In this document: one piece after another, positions 51,556 through 61,577 of the stretch
Layout: each line of letters opens with the position of its first letter
How positions within the stretch are numbered: the stretch's first letter is position 1
Made by a program: the position numbers and the translations under genes
NCBI RefSeq assembly: GCF_900112395.1
Contig: NZ_FOLN01000006.1
Coordinates: forward strand, 186,001 to 250,000
Length of the DNA stretch: 64,000 bases
Direction of reading: 5' to 3'
Source of the DNA: Algibacter lectus
GTDB lineage: Bacteria > Bacteroidota > Bacteroidia > Flavobacteriales > Flavobacteriaceae
The notes under the pieces: model-generated
Database searches by the model: none
What the model was told of the DNA's origin: nothing
What the model saw: the letters and a program-made list of their open reading frames with translations, nothing else

Positions 51556-52581
51556 CTATGTAGTTTTAAACTGTTTATAAATTTCTAAAAAATAAGCGTC
51601 GCGTTGCAACGTATTAAGCCATAAGTTGCGATTAGAACGTTGGATATTCTCAAATTCTGATGCCGATAACCCTTTATGAAATTCTAAAATTTGATCTGCT
51701 ATTTTAATGTGACTTGATGTATCTAAAACTAAACAATGTTTAGCCCAATCAATGTGCGTGTTTAAGGGTAATCTACAATCTGTGTTTAACAAAATAGGAA
51801 TACGACCTACTGCTAGGGTTTCGTAAAATCTAACCGAAAAATTACCAACACCTCTAATGCAAAAAGTATAAGCATTGTTAAATAGATTATTATAAAATTG
51901 CTGAGTAGTTTTTTGTTGTGTTTTAGGAGAATGCGAGCCTGCTCTATATTTAGTTCTAAGAATAAAATTGGTTTCTAAACCTTCATTTATAGCTAGTGTT
52001 TGTAAATAGTTGGCACGCTTAACACTGGATGGATAAAACCTCTGTTTATCTGCCAATATTTTATTAGACTTTCGTTTAAATTGATATTTTAAATGATTGG
52101 AATAGTCTTTTAAATATTTTAAAACGCCAGATTGTGCATGACCAACAAATCCAATATTTGGTTTATTTGTTTTTTTTAAAACAGTAAAACCTTGCGTCAA
52201 CACTGAAGTATAAGGATCGTTTATAAATGAAGGCAAAACATAAGTGTTTGCATCCATTTTACTATCAAAACCACCTAATCTAAAGGTGTAACTATTAGGT
52301 ATAAAATTGGTAAAACCATAATCTCCAGCAGTATAAATCCATATAGGAAGTTTTGCTGTGTTAGCAGCTTTTAAAAGCGCTAAAAAAGGCTCCCTTTGCT
52401 TTAAAAACACTGCATAATCTAATGGTAAAACAACAATATTTGCATCATTAACATTAGAAACGATACTATACTTTTCAAGTAACTTTTGGTGTTGCTTAAA
52501 TACCAAATCAAATAACAACGGAAAGACTTGACGTCGATACGCTTCGGTTAAAAAATTAGTATTTGTGTATAGTTTAAGCAT
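51556..52581 (-). CDS. Exostosin-like glycosyltransferase (GT47-like)
   Basis: 341 residues. The C-terminal region CIRGVGNFSVRFYETLAVGRIPILLNTDCRLPL matches the exostosin/GT47 nucleotide-sugar binding part. The N-terminal part has ANIVVLPLDYAVFLKQ. It overlaps the FkbM gene by 8 nt. The family adds sugars such as glucuronate, xylose or galactose in eukaryotes; bacterial specificity is unknown. Confidence 0.8.
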   Translation of the reverse strand: MLKLYTNTNFLTEAYRRQVFPLLFDLVFKQHQKLLEKYSIVSNVNDANIVVLPLDYAVFLKQREPFLALLKAANTAKLPIWIYTAGDYGFTNFIPNSYTFRLGGFDSKMDANTYVLPSFINDPYTSVLTQGFTVLKKTNKPNIGFVGHAQSGVLKYLKDYSNHLKYQFKRKSNKILADKQRFYPSSVKRANYLQTLAINEGLETNFILRTKYRAGSHSPKTQQKTTQQFYNNLFNNAYTFCIRGVGNFSVRFYETLAVGRIPILLNTDCRLPLNTHIDWAKHCLVLDTSSHIKIADQILEFHKGLSASEFENIQRSNRNLWLNTLQRDAYFLEIYKQFKTT

Positions 52582-53434
52582 TTGGGTTAATATCGTTTTT
52601 AATAAAAAGTGTATTAAATTTATCTCTATTAAACGTTTTAACCTTTGTTATTTGCTTACTTCTGGGTTCATAAAGGGCAGGTATAAAGTTATGTTTCGTT
52701 ATTAAATCAAAAACTGCTTGATCCTCAAAATTAAATTTAGAACCTGAGTTATTAAACTCAACTAACAAATACTTTAAACTAGGGTTAGACAATGTATAAT
52801 GTGCTCCTTTTAACACCTTATACTCATAACCTTCAACATCAATTTTTATAAAAACTGGATTTTCATTTTTAAGTATTTGGTCTAAAGTTTTTACTTCCAC
52901 TTTAACAGTATTACTATTTTCTTCTAGCGACACACTATTCATTACTGTATTATTAGTTGTAAAACTAAGCGTCTCACTTTTATCTCCAATACCAATATTT
53001 AATAAAGTTATGTATGAGGTTAAATTATTTAATTTAATATTTCTATTCAGTTTATCCATTGTCGATTTTATTGGCTCTATAGCTATAGATTTTGCTTTAC
53101 AAATTCCGCTTGCTAATAAACTAAAGTGTCCCAAATTTGCTCCTACGTCTACAAATAATTCATCTTTTTTAAGGCTATCTATCAAAAACATAGAATCTTC
53201 ATAATCCATTAATTTATAATAGATATTTCCAACTAGACCAGCATCGCCTTTTTCTACATAAAACTTTAAACCATATATCCAATTATACACTCTTGGTTTT
53301 TTAAATATAAATTGTGTGATATTAAATGAAAAATAACGCATTAATGCAGCTAAAGTGGTATCTTTAGTTAAAGGATGTTTTTTTATGGTATTATATCTTA
53401 ATAAAATTCTTTTTATAGATTTACTTACATTCAT
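52574..53434 (-). CDS. FkbM family methyltransferase
   Basis: About 286 residues from the ATG at 53434, one base after the stop of the preceding gene; the frame runs on 31 codons inside that gene but is not conserved-looking there. SAM-binding pattern: DELFVDVGANLGHFSLLASG, AIEPIKSTMDKLNRNI, GIGDKSETLSF, NPVFIKIDVEGYEYKVLKGA. It probably O-methylates a sugar of the polysaccharide. Confidence 0.88.
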   Translation of the reverse strand: MNVSKSIKRILLRYNTIKKHPLTKDTTLAALMRYFSFNITQFIFKKPRVYNWIYGLKFYVEKGDAGLVGNIYYKLMDYEDSMFLIDSLKKDELFVDVGANLGHFSLLASGICKAKSIAIEPIKSTMDKLNRNIKLNNLTSYITLLNIGIGDKSETLSFTTNNTVMNSVSLEENSNTVKVEVKTLDQILKNENPVFIKIDVEGYEYKVLKGAHYTLSNPSLKYLLVEFNNSGSKFNFEDQAVFDLITKHNFIPALYEPRSKQITKVKTFNRDKFNTLFIKNDINPNA

Positions 53435-53435
53435 C

Positions 53436-54983
53436 TTAAAGATTTGGTAATTTAGCAGACCAAAATTGACTACGTTTCCATTGTTTTTTATAATAGATAA
53501 TATAGGTCCATGGGTTTTTAATATCACTATTTTTATAGTTGCGTAAACCTAATAATAATTTATAACCTAATAATTGTTCTGGTGTAAAATAAGTTTGATA
53601 TAATAACTGTATGGTTGGTGACGGTTTAGGCTGAATAGCATCGTCAGCCCAGCGTTGTTTAACTTTAGTACGATAACCGCCAATTGGTGCTTTTAAATGC
53701 GTGATTTTTATATGCGGCACAAAAATAACCTCATATCCTTTGTTTCTTAATTGCATTCCAAAATCACTATCCTCGCCAAAACCAAACTCAAATGCACTAT
53801 TAAAGAGTATACCTTTTAAAGCTTCACTTTTCACAAGACTACAACCCGAGCCAAAAATACTGGTTTGTTGCAATCTAAAAAAAAGCTGCTTTTGATTTGG
53901 TAATAAGCATAAATAATTTAGAATAGAAATCCCATATTGATTAATAGTTTTAAAAGAATGTTCTAATAAATATTTATCAAATCTAATATCATCATCTGCA
54001 AAAAACACCCATTCACTTTGCACTTCAGACAACGCTATATTTCGAGCATTAACTACACCAGGTTGATTTGTAAAGGTATGTTTTATAGTAAATGGCCAAT
54101 CTTCAGTCTTTAAATAATATAATTCTGATACGGATTCCTTTAAAGGATTTTGCTCAACAATAATAACATTATTAGGCAACAGCGTTTGTTCAGCTAAATC
54201 TTTTAAAACATCATATAAATATTGTTTTCTACCAATGGTTGGGATGATAACATCAATCTCGTGTTTAATAATTACAGTTTTGCTGGACCGTATTGGTATT
54301 GCTTTTAAATTAAATGTTGTACTAAGTTGTTTAAAAAACAGACTTTTAATTAATGGTAATAGTGTTATTTTTTTTTCATAAACAAGATAGGATAAGCTTA
54401 GAAAAAACACCCAAACCCATTTGTAATGCTGCTTAACAAATTTAAATAAAATATAGATTGACGCTTGCTTTTCATTGACCTCTGCTATATAACCAGATTT
54501 TAGCAATCTAGGTTCTGAATAACAAAATAGACCTTGTGAAACAGTCAATTTGGCTAGTGAGTTTAAAAAATAATCTGCATTAAGATCAAAATTTAAATGC
54601 TTTTCTAGCTGAACAAGTACTGCTGTATTCATTCCTCCAATTTGACTACTCATTATCCACGTTGGAAAAGTTGTTGCTTTATTAAATTTGAGTACAAAAG
54701 AACGCTCTATATATCCTATTTGTTTAGGAAAATAATCTGTCTCTGATGGGTTAAAACTTGCTAAAACACCATTATGATGAAATATATCTTTTAAAGCCTC
54801 AATATTCAAGTATTTCAAAAGAAATTGATGACACCATACTACTAATTGGTTATCAAATTGCAATGCTATTAATTGCAAAGTTTTAGGCACAGTTTTACCC
54901 AACTCAAAATCAGATAAAGGCTTAAAATTATCATCTAAAATTGATATTACTTTATTCTTGTTATGAACTATAATCAATGCCAT
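53436..54983 (-). CDS. Two-part glycosyltransferase family 2 protein
   Basis: 515 residues. The first ~200 residues have no clear domain (a degenerate GT-like or accessory region with IGYIERSFVL and GGMNTAVLVQLE). A GT-A domain follows: VIIPTIGRKQYLYDVLKDLAEQ, NVIIVEQN, WVFFADDDIRFDKYLLEH, GFGEDSDFGMQLRNKGYEV. The length is unusual for a GT2, and the N-terminal extension may bind acceptor. It starts 7 nt after the next upstream gene ends. Confidence 0.82.
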   Translation of the reverse strand: MALIIVHNKNKVISILDDNFKPLSDFELGKTVPKTLQLIALQFDNQLVVWCHQFLLKYLNIEALKDIFHHNGVLASFNPSETDYFPKQIGYIERSFVLKFNKATTFPTWIMSSQIGGMNTAVLVQLEKHLNFDLNADYFLNSLAKLTVSQGLFCYSEPRLLKSGYIAEVNEKQASIYILFKFVKQHYKWVWVFFLSLSYLVYEKKITLLPLIKSLFFKQLSTTFNLKAIPIRSSKTVIIKHEIDVIIPTIGRKQYLYDVLKDLAEQTLLPNNVIIVEQNPLKESVSELYYLKTEDWPFTIKHTFTNQPGVVNARNIALSEVQSEWVFFADDDIRFDKYLLEHSFKTINQYGISILNYLCLLPNQKQLFFRLQQTSIFGSGCSLVKSEALKGILFNSAFEFGFGEDSDFGMQLRNKGYEVIFVPHIKITHLKAPIGGYRTKVKQRWADDAIQPKPSPTIQLLYQTYFTPEQLLGYKLLLGLRNYKNSDIKNPWTYIIYYKKQWKRSQFWSAKLPNL

Positions 54984-54990
54984 TAATATC

Positions 54991-56145
54991 TTAATCTCTT
55001 TTTAAAATTACATCATTATAAAATGCAATATTTTTATCTGCAATACTATTAATATCAAAAGATAATTCAGTTTTTTTTCTAGCAGCACGACCTATAGTTG
55101 CCGATAACTCAACATCTTTAAATAATCTTAATATAGCTTTATCATAACCTTCAATGTCAGAAGGGTGCACCAAAAATCCATTGACACCATCATCAATCAA
55201 CTCTTGTGCCCAACCAATGCTAGTATTAACAATCGGTTTTTCTAAAGCCATACTCTCTATAGTAACCATACCTAAAGTTTCAGCAAAACTAGGAAAAGTA
55301 CAAACATGGGCTTTTTTAATATGTGCTTTAACATCACTGTAAGGTATTTTACCTAAATACTCTACATTTTGTTTAGCTTGATCTGAAAAGATAGATTGCA
55401 TTAAAGCATAAGTAGACCTGTGTCCAGTCTTTATGTCAGGAGCATCACCACCTATCAATTTTAATTTAGCGTTTGGTTCTGTTTCTAAAATTGTATTAAA
55501 AATTTCAGCTAGCTTTAAAACACCTTTTTTTCTGATAATTGTACCGATGTATAAAATGGTTTTTTCTTCGTAATCTTTTGGTGTTAGATTCTCAAAGTAA
55601 GTTAATTGCACCCCATTATGTATGGTTTTGATTTTTTTTCGGTTTAAACCAAAAATCTTAGCGGTCTCTTCTCCTGCAAAAGTGGTTGGTGCTATGTAAG
55701 CAGAAGCTGATTGTAATGCTAATTTTTCAAAAACAAAATTTTTAAATTTTTGACGTCTTTTCTCTAGCTTGCAAAAGTAGGCATCACTACCATGTAGTCT
55801 AATAACTAAAGGTGCTTTTAGCTTCATAAAAGCTGTAATACCAGTCCAATCTGGTGCTTCTATCACATCTATCTTCTGTATTTCTACAACAGAATTAATA
55901 TAATTTTGGAGGCGCTTTCTATAAAAATACCAGGTAAATAATAGTGATGTCTTTTTAGGAATCAAATGAATTGTTACACCTTGATCTTCTATAATTTCTG
56001 AGGTATACTGATGATACACAAAAACAGTAACTTGCTCACCTTTATTAACTAAAGCATCTGCCAGATTTTTTATACTAGTACCTATTCCTGCAGCGTGAGT
56101 CACTTTAGGATGTGGATACTCTGATGTTAAAAAAGCGATGTGCAT
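54991..56145 (-). CDS. Glycosyltransferase family 4 protein
   Basis: 384 residues: IAFLTSEYPHPKVTHAAGIGTSIKNLADAL at the N-terminus, then RLHGSDAYFCKLEKRR, ILYIGTIIRKKGVLKLAEIF, LGKIPYSDVKAHIKKAHVCTFPSFAETLGMVTIESMALEKPIV with the GT4 E-x7-E. Typical full-length GT4 retaining transferase. It lies 5 nt after the SGNH-like gene. Confidence 0.92.
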   Translation of the reverse strand: MHIAFLTSEYPHPKVTHAAGIGTSIKNLADALVNKGEQVTVFVYHQYTSEIIEDQGVTIHLIPKKTSLLFTWYFYRKRLQNYINSVVEIQKIDVIEAPDWTGITAFMKLKAPLVIRLHGSDAYFCKLEKRRQKFKNFVFEKLALQSASAYIAPTTFAGEETAKIFGLNRKKIKTIHNGVQLTYFENLTPKDYEEKTILYIGTIIRKKGVLKLAEIFNTILETEPNAKLKLIGGDAPDIKTGHRSTYALMQSIFSDQAKQNVEYLGKIPYSDVKAHIKKAHVCTFPSFAETLGMVTIESMALEKPIVNTSIGWAQELIDDGVNGFLVHPSDIEGYDKAILRLFKDVELSATIGRAARKKTELSFDINSIADKNIAFYNDVILKRD

Positions 56146-56150
56146 AATGA

Positions 56151-57110
56151 TTAAAAAGAGGTGTTATTTTTAATATAATTGGCTATTTGCAAAGAAAACT
56201 CAGAAGCTCCTTTATAATTTAGATGTGAGTGATTATAAAAATTTGACTTATCGTTTACTAAGTTATTGGTAGAAAAATTTAAATAATCTAACTTGTATTT
56301 GTTTGCTACGTCAGTAATCAGACTATCAACATATCGTCTTTGATTTTCTTTAAACTTTTGCACCTTTATGTATTGTGGAGACCATACTAAAATAACTTTT
56401 ATATTCTTTTCTTTACTAAAATCTAAAATCGACAAAAGTTTAGAAAAACCATCTTCATACAAATCATGAAACTTTTTAGAGTCTGCTGTTTCATATAATC
56501 GATGCTTTTCAAATAAAAACCAATCTATATCATTCCAACTATTATTGTTAATTGAGTACCCATTTATAAAATTATCACAATTTTGACTAAAAGTCGAACT
56601 AATTTTAGCAGTAATAGCTGTCGCTTGACCTCTAAATTTAAAACAAGGTACAAATTGATCTAAAACCAAGTCATTATCAATCTTACTTGCAACTATCTCA
56701 TACTCTCTCTCATTAACATAAGGAATATATTGATGCTTTTCGTATATACCCTTTGCACTTCCTAAAAAATTATAATCAACATCTATGACTAATATAACTG
56801 GTAACTTATTACGATTTACAAAAGCCTTCCATCTTATATCAAAAATATTTATGGGTGTCCCGCTTAAACCCAAATTATAGCAGGTCAAACCTGTGGTCTC
56901 ACTAATAATACTGGGATTGTATTGAAATTGAGCTCTAGAATTTCCGATTATAACAATGTCCGATTCTATCTCTCCTTCAAATACTTTAGACCATGTAGGA
57001 TCACATACCAATGAACTTTTCAAAAAAGTATCTACAGAAAATTGAATAGCATATAAAAATATGGTAATTATTATAAAAAACTTTAATGCTTTAAATAGGA
57101 AATACTTCAA
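56151..57110 (-). CDS. SGNH-like membrane-anchored protein, paralog 1
   Basis: 319 residues. One N-terminal membrane helix (KALKFFIIITIFLYAIQF) precedes a periplasmic domain with IVIIGNSRAQFQYNP (candidate Ser nucleophile), CYNLGLSGTP, and a C-terminal YNHSHLNYKGA carrying His. This layout matches SGNH/AlgJ-AlgX-like acyl carriers used with MBOAT proteins. It is clearly homologous to the protein at 60673-61575. A role in O-acylation of the polysaccharide is inferred. Confidence 0.7.
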   Translation of the reverse strand: MKYFLFKALKFFIIITIFLYAIQFSVDTFLKSSLVCDPTWSKVFEGEIESDIVIIGNSRAQFQYNPSIISETTGLTCYNLGLSGTPINIFDIRWKAFVNRNKLPVILVIDVDYNFLGSAKGIYEKHQYIPYVNEREYEIVASKIDNDLVLDQFVPCFKFRGQATAITAKISSTFSQNCDNFINGYSINNNSWNDIDWFLFEKHRLYETADSKKFHDLYEDGFSKLLSILDFSKEKNIKVILVWSPQYIKVQKFKENQRRYVDSLITDVANKYKLDYLNFSTNNLVNDKSNFYNHSHLNYKGASEFSLQIANYIKNNTSF

Positions 57111-57123
57111 TTTTTTGGGTATA

Positions 57124-58524
57124 TTATCTAATATTTAAAATAATCTTTAAAGCCTTCCAAATATTTTCTGAGGCTTTAGTGGGTGTGGTACCAACGATAA
57201 TCTCGTACCATCTTTTTCCTTCTGCCACATTTGATAATTGACCATCTAAAATTTGTTTTACCAAATGGTCCAAATCGTTTTTATCGGTACAAAACACTGC
57301 TGCTTGATGGCTTGGCATACTTCTAAAATGCACGTAGTTATAGTTTTGACCTATATCTCTAATCCCTTTTTTAAGTTGGGGTTGCTCATAATTATAATAA
57401 ATGCATGCTTTATCATGCGCAACAAAATCAAAAACTGTTGATGAACAAACGTTTGTTACAAACTCTGAATGTTCGCAAACATTATACAACATTTTAAAAT
57501 CTTCCTTTGCTGGTAATACCTGGTTCCATTGGTCACCTATTGGCTTCCAAATGGGATCTAAAACCTCAATAATATCTTTATTAGCATGGATTACAGCATC
57601 GTATCTGGTTGTAAAATCCACGGGACACTTCCTGTAAATAATACCTAAATTTTCGCCTTTAGCATTTAAACGCCTTACCGTATTTGCTAAATCTTCTAAA
57701 TAATATTGATCTAAAGGTGACGTCGTTTCGTCATCACCAGAATAACAAATATATTTTTTATTTACGTCTAAATTGTATTGCTTAAAAAAGTCTGCTCGAC
57801 TTTGTTTTAAGCTAGTATCATAATGTGGTTCAAACTGTGGTGTCCCTGTTACAAACACTTGTTCTGCTTTCACAAATGGATAATATTGTAAGACTTCGCG
57901 CTTCATGTGGTCACTCCAAACGCAATAATAATCGGTTTCCACCACTTGCATCGCTTTGGGTACATTATCCCATGAGTAAACAAAAGCAACCGTAGGAATG
58001 CCTAAATCTTTAGCAGCTAATAACGCACTTATAGATTGTGTGGCACGTTGTGTTGTACAAAATATTAAATCTGGTTTATGTTGTTGTAATTGCGCTTTAC
58101 AGTAGGCGTATTTAGGATTTTGACGCTCTAATGTATTTATTTTTTGTCTGATTTTTTCAATACCTTTTTCTGAAGAATATAGCCCTATGAGTAACTTGGT
58201 ATATAAACTTTTAAGCGTGTTTTTTACACCTTTATAATTAAAAGGAAACTTATAAGTTGGATACACGTCATCATTAAATTTATCCTGAGACACATTCAAT
58301 TCGGCTCGCTTTCTAGCACGAGAATAAATTGGTGTTAATGGATGGATTTGATGGTTATCTATCTTAACTTCATTAAAACCTAAGTGGTCTTTTAACGAAA
58401 AAACAGTATTATTCCAATATGTGATATCAAAACCATGCTGTTCTCCAATAGATTTAAAGTCAGTAAAGGCAAAGTTGCGCAAACCAACACCATCAGGAAA
58501 AAAGACAAATACTTTTTTTTTCAT
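57124..58524 (-). CDS. GT-B-like transferase of the CDP-glycerol glycerophosphotransferase type
   Basis: 466 residues, no membrane helix. Two Rossmann-like halves: the first with RKINTLERQN...KPDLIFCTTQRATQSISALLAAKDLGIPTVAFVYSWDN, the second with KKYICYSGDDETTSPLD, GIIYRKCPVDF and NVCSSTVFDFVAHDKACIYYNYEQP. The last block resembles the donor-binding end of CDP-glycerol glycerophosphotransferases or UDP-sugar GT-B enzymes. It lies next to the nonulosonate genes, so it might handle that sugar. Assignment is tentative. Confidence 0.6.
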   Translation of the reverse strand: MKKKVFVFFPDGVGLRNFAFTDFKSIGEQHGFDITYWNNTVFSLKDHLGFNEVKIDNHQIHPLTPIYSRARKRAELNVSQDKFNDDVYPTYKFPFNYKGVKNTLKSLYTKLLIGLYSSEKGIEKIRQKINTLERQNPKYAYCKAQLQQHKPDLIFCTTQRATQSISALLAAKDLGIPTVAFVYSWDNVPKAMQVVETDYYCVWSDHMKREVLQYYPFVKAEQVFVTGTPQFEPHYDTSLKQSRADFFKQYNLDVNKKYICYSGDDETTSPLDQYYLEDLANTVRRLNAKGENLGIIYRKCPVDFTTRYDAVIHANKDIIEVLDPIWKPIGDQWNQVLPAKEDFKMLYNVCEHSEFVTNVCSSTVFDFVAHDKACIYYNYEQPQLKKGIRDIGQNYNYVHFRSMPSHQAAVFCTDKNDLDHLVKQILDGQLSNVAEGKRWYEIIVGTTPTKASENIWKALKIILNIR

Positions 58525-58539
58525 TATAATAAAAACAGA

Positions 58540-59415
58540 TTATCCTTTTTGATTTTTTAATTTATCTCGTTGTACTTGCTCTATGGGTAAAATGTCTTGA
58601 CTTTTAAATGTTAATGCTTTATGCACTGCATTTAAATCTCTTGATAATTTACGTAAACCCATAGGCTCCAATGACGCAGCATGATCCGTTCCTTTCCAAG
58701 TACGATCTAAGGTATAATGACGCTCAATAATTGGTGCACCTAAGGTGTAAGCTGCAATATCTACTGCAATGCCTAAATGGTGTCCAGAAAAACCAATATG
58801 CTTGACTTGGTTACCGTATTTTTCAATTAATAAATTAATATCTAATAAACAAACATCTTCAAAGGGTACTGGATAGCCAGAAGTACAGTTATATAACACT
58901 AAGTCTTTGGCTCTGTTATGTTTACTAAACAATTGTACTAAATCTTCAATTTCAGACTTGGTAGTCATTCCTGTAGAAATATGAAGTTCGCCTTTGTAAT
59001 GTTCACATAACCATTCTAACATGGTCGCATTATTATTACAAGCCGAAGGAATTTTGATAAACTTTGGCTGTAATGAAGCTATCTCTTTTGCTGATGTTAA
59101 ATCCCAAACCGATGTTGAATAATCTATATCGATAGATTCACAAAATGATTTAAGTTCCTTATGTTGCGTTACGCTGAACTCTAAATATTCTCTATGCTCA
59201 CCATAAGTATCTCCATAAGAGTTTGAAGGGTTTGGGTGCGGATTATTATATTGTTCTTCCGTTAACAACTCAATGTTATGACGCTTTTGAAACTTTACAG
59301 CGTCTACATTACAAAAGATTTTAGCCATTTGAATTAATTCTTTGGCTATTTGCATATCACCTTTATGATTACAACCTATTTCGGCAATGATGTATGGTTT
59401 ATGATAGTTAGTCAT
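58540..59415 (-). CDS. neuB: NeuB-family nonulosonate (sialic-acid-like) synthase
   Basis: 291 residues. The NeuB barrel is shown by AEIGCNHKGDMQIAKELIQMA, VDAVKFQKR, SVWDLTSAKEIA, KIPSACNNNATML, STGMTT, LYNCTSGYPVPFEDVCLLDI and IERHYTLDRTWKGTDHAASLEP. It condenses phosphoenolpyruvate with a hexosamine to a nine-carbon acid. The C-terminal antifreeze-like SAF domain of usual NeuB (total ~345) is missing; the chain stops at PIEQVQRDKLKN. It is 8 nt from the NeuA-HAD gene. Product could be Neu5Ac, a KDN-type 9-phosphate or another nonulosonate. Confidence 0.85.
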   Translation of the reverse strand: MTNYHKPYIIAEIGCNHKGDMQIAKELIQMAKIFCNVDAVKFQKRHNIELLTEEQYNNPHPNPSNSYGDTYGEHREYLEFSVTQHKELKSFCESIDIDYSTSVWDLTSAKEIASLQPKFIKIPSACNNNATMLEWLCEHYKGELHISTGMTTKSEIEDLVQLFSKHNRAKDLVLYNCTSGYPVPFEDVCLLDINLLIEKYGNQVKHIGFSGHHLGIAVDIAAYTLGAPIIERHYTLDRTWKGTDHAASLEPMGLRKLSRDLNAVHKALTFKSQDILPIEQVQRDKLKNQKG

Positions 59416-59423
59416 TCTATATT

Positions 59424-60578
59424 CTAATATCTTTTGTTATAATTTTTTATAAAATGGCAAGCCTCTCTAATGGCTCCTGCTCCCGATGGTTTAGACAAAA
59501 CAACATCTGCAATGTTTTTAATTTCTGTCATGGCATTCTGAGGTGTTAATGACCAACCAACGCTACAAATATTAGACATATCGTTTACATCATCTCCTAA
59601 GTAAGCCACATTATTTAATGAAAAGCCTTGTTGTTTTGATAAGGTTTTAAGTAAAGTATATTTATCTTTTACGCCTAAAAACACTTGCTTAATTTGAAGC
59701 TTCTGCATGCGTTTTGCTACCAACTCGGATTGCTCACTTGTCATGATCATAACTTCAACGCCAAATTGCCTTAAAATCTCTAATCCCATACCATCACGCA
59801 TGTCAAAGCTTTTGGTATGTTCGCCATCCTTGGTATAGGTTATAGTTCCGTCCGTAAAAACACCATCTACATCTAGGACTAAATGTGTAATTTTTTCGGC
59901 TTTTTTTAATTGTTGTTGACGTGCTATTAATAGGTTTTCTACTATGATCCAATCGGATTCCGTATCAATTTCGTGTAAGCTATCCTCTGGCATTTTAACA
60001 ATACCTATGTTATTTCCTAGTCTATTTTTATGATCTTGTAACACCTGCTTAGTACAAGTGTAAACTGCGCCATTCTCAATTAACAAGCCTTCAAAATCTT
60101 GACGTCTTGGACGCTTGTTGGGATTGTAGTTTATAGCAGTACCATCTGCTTTCCATAAAAAACGATGGGTATTTACAACGGTTAAGGCGGAATCTTTTCC
60201 GTTATCCAAAGCGGTCAAACAATTGTTAATGTCTTGTGCTGTAGTAAAAGGTGACGTGACTTGCAACAAACAAAATACATCAAAATCGTAGTGTATTTTT
60301 TCTGCAAATTCTAGCATAGCACTTTCTGTGGATGCAGTATCAGTCGCACTACTGTCACTTCTTAATAACCCTTTAATTTTATCTGTATAGTGGTATTCTT
60401 TTGTAATAAAATCTAATATGGATTGGTCGTCTGTATACACATAAACAACTTCTAAATCAGAATGTAATGCTTCACCCAAAACCCATGTATACAAAGGTCT
60501 TCCAACCATTTTACGTTTGTTTTTACCAGGAATACCTTTTGAGCCTTTACGTAAAGGAATAAAACCTATTGCTTTCAT
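59424..60578 (-). CDS. neuA: CMP-nonulosonate synthetase fused to KdsC/HAD phosphatase
   Basis: About 384 residues from the ATG at 60578 (MKAIGFIPLRKGSKGIPGKN); the ten codons before it are not conserved. Residues 1-~225 are a CMP-acylneuraminate cytidylyltransferase (KGIPGKNKR, LLQVTSPFT, ENGAVYTC). Residues ~230-384 are a KdsC-like HAD phosphatase with DVDGVFTDG, MTSEQSE, KDKYTLL, YLGDDVNDM. This is the domain order of vertebrate CMAS. The phosphatase half could remove a 9-phosphate made by the adjacent NeuB-like synthase before CMP activation. Confidence 0.88.
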   Translation of the reverse strand: MKAIGFIPLRKGSKGIPGKNKRKMVGRPLYTWVLGEALHSDLEVVYVYTDDQSILDFITKEYHYTDKIKGLLRSDSSATDTASTESAMLEFAEKIHYDFDVFCLLQVTSPFTTAQDINNCLTALDNGKDSALTVVNTHRFLWKADGTAINYNPNKRPRRQDFEGLLIENGAVYTCTKQVLQDHKNRLGNNIGIVKMPEDSLHEIDTESDWIIVENLLIARQQQLKKAEKITHLVLDVDGVFTDGTITYTKDGEHTKSFDMRDGMGLEILRQFGVEVMIMTSEQSELVAKRMQKLQIKQVFLGVKDKYTLLKTLSKQQGFSLNNVAYLGDDVNDMSNICSVGWSLTPQNAMTEIKNIADVVLSKPSGAGAIREACHFIKNYNKRY

Positions 60579-60672
60579 ATATTGGGTGACTTTAAATCTT
60601 TGTAACAAGTGCTAAAATACATAATTTAACAGCGAAAATCTTTCAAAACGTTAATAAAATAAAGCAATCTTA

Positions 60673-61575
60673 TTATTTATTTGAATTTATAAATTCACTG
60701 ATTTCTGAGGTGAAAATTTCTGCACCATTAGAAAACATATGTGTGTGATCCCTGTAGATGTTTTTTTCTTTATATCTCTTATTAAGAGTATCATAAACTA
60801 TGATTTTCTCATCAGCATTCACTAACTCCTTAAATCTTGTAAGAAAATCATTATCGAATGACATCAAACCAGGTGTAAATACAAAATAAAGATTGATATC
60901 GTTCTTGCTACACATTTCTTGAATTGCCTTGAAAGAATTTAATTTATGCAATTCTTCATCATTGATGTCATAGCTTTTTATTTCACTTTTATAATCTAAC
61001 TTTTCATTATTTTTTCCTGATAGTAACTTAGAACCATGTGAAGTCATTACATTTACTTCATATACTCTTTTGGGTTTTAACGAAAAATCTTCTCGATTTA
61101 TTTTAACTGAATACAAAAAATTAGATATATAGCTTTTTTTATTATTTTCAATTAATTTATCATTTATATAGCTATAATTTTTTAAGGGAAATAACCTGTC
61201 AAATCTAAAATGTAATGAATGATTTTTAAGAAATTGATAACCATTATCAATTACCAATAAAACTTTTTTGGGTTTATTATTATGTAGTATTAGTGTTTTT
61301 AAAATAAACTCATGAAAGACAACGCTAGATCCTCTGTAAGATAAATTGTAGCAACTCATCCCTGTTTCATCCTCTAGTTGTTTAGCAGAGATATTATTGG
61401 CTCCTCTTGAGGAACCAATAATAACAATGTCTTTTTTCATTTTACCTTCAAGAATTAATTCAAGTCTTTTGTCATGTTCTTTTTGAGGTGCATTTTGAAT
61501 AAAAAAGTACAATCCCTTTTCTACAACAAAAAATAATACTCCAAAAAGTAATATATGCCTTAAAAATAATTTCAT
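60673..61575 (-). CDS. SGNH-like membrane-anchored protein, paralog 2
   Basis: 300 residues: one N-terminal helix (RHILLFGVLFFVVEKGLYFF), IVIIGSSRGANNIS with candidate Ser, CYNLSYRGSS, KVLLVIDNGYQF and YRDHTHMFSNGA with His near the end. Same family as 56151-57110. The MBOAT gene lies 2 nt upstream, so it is probably the periplasmic partner of that acyltransferase. Substrate not known. Confidence 0.75.
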   Translation of the reverse strand: MKLFLRHILLFGVLFFVVEKGLYFFIQNAPQKEHDKRLELILEGKMKKDIVIIGSSRGANNISAKQLEDETGMSCYNLSYRGSSVVFHEFILKTLILHNNKPKKVLLVIDNGYQFLKNHSLHFRFDRLFPLKNYSYINDKLIENNKKSYISNFLYSVKINREDFSLKPKRVYEVNVMTSHGSKLLSGKNNEKLDYKSEIKSYDINDEELHKLNSFKAIQEMCSKNDINLYFVFTPGLMSFDNDFLTRFKELVNADEKIIVYDTLNKRYKEKNIYRDHTHMFSNGAEIFTSEISEFINSNK

Positions 61576-61577
61576 GC

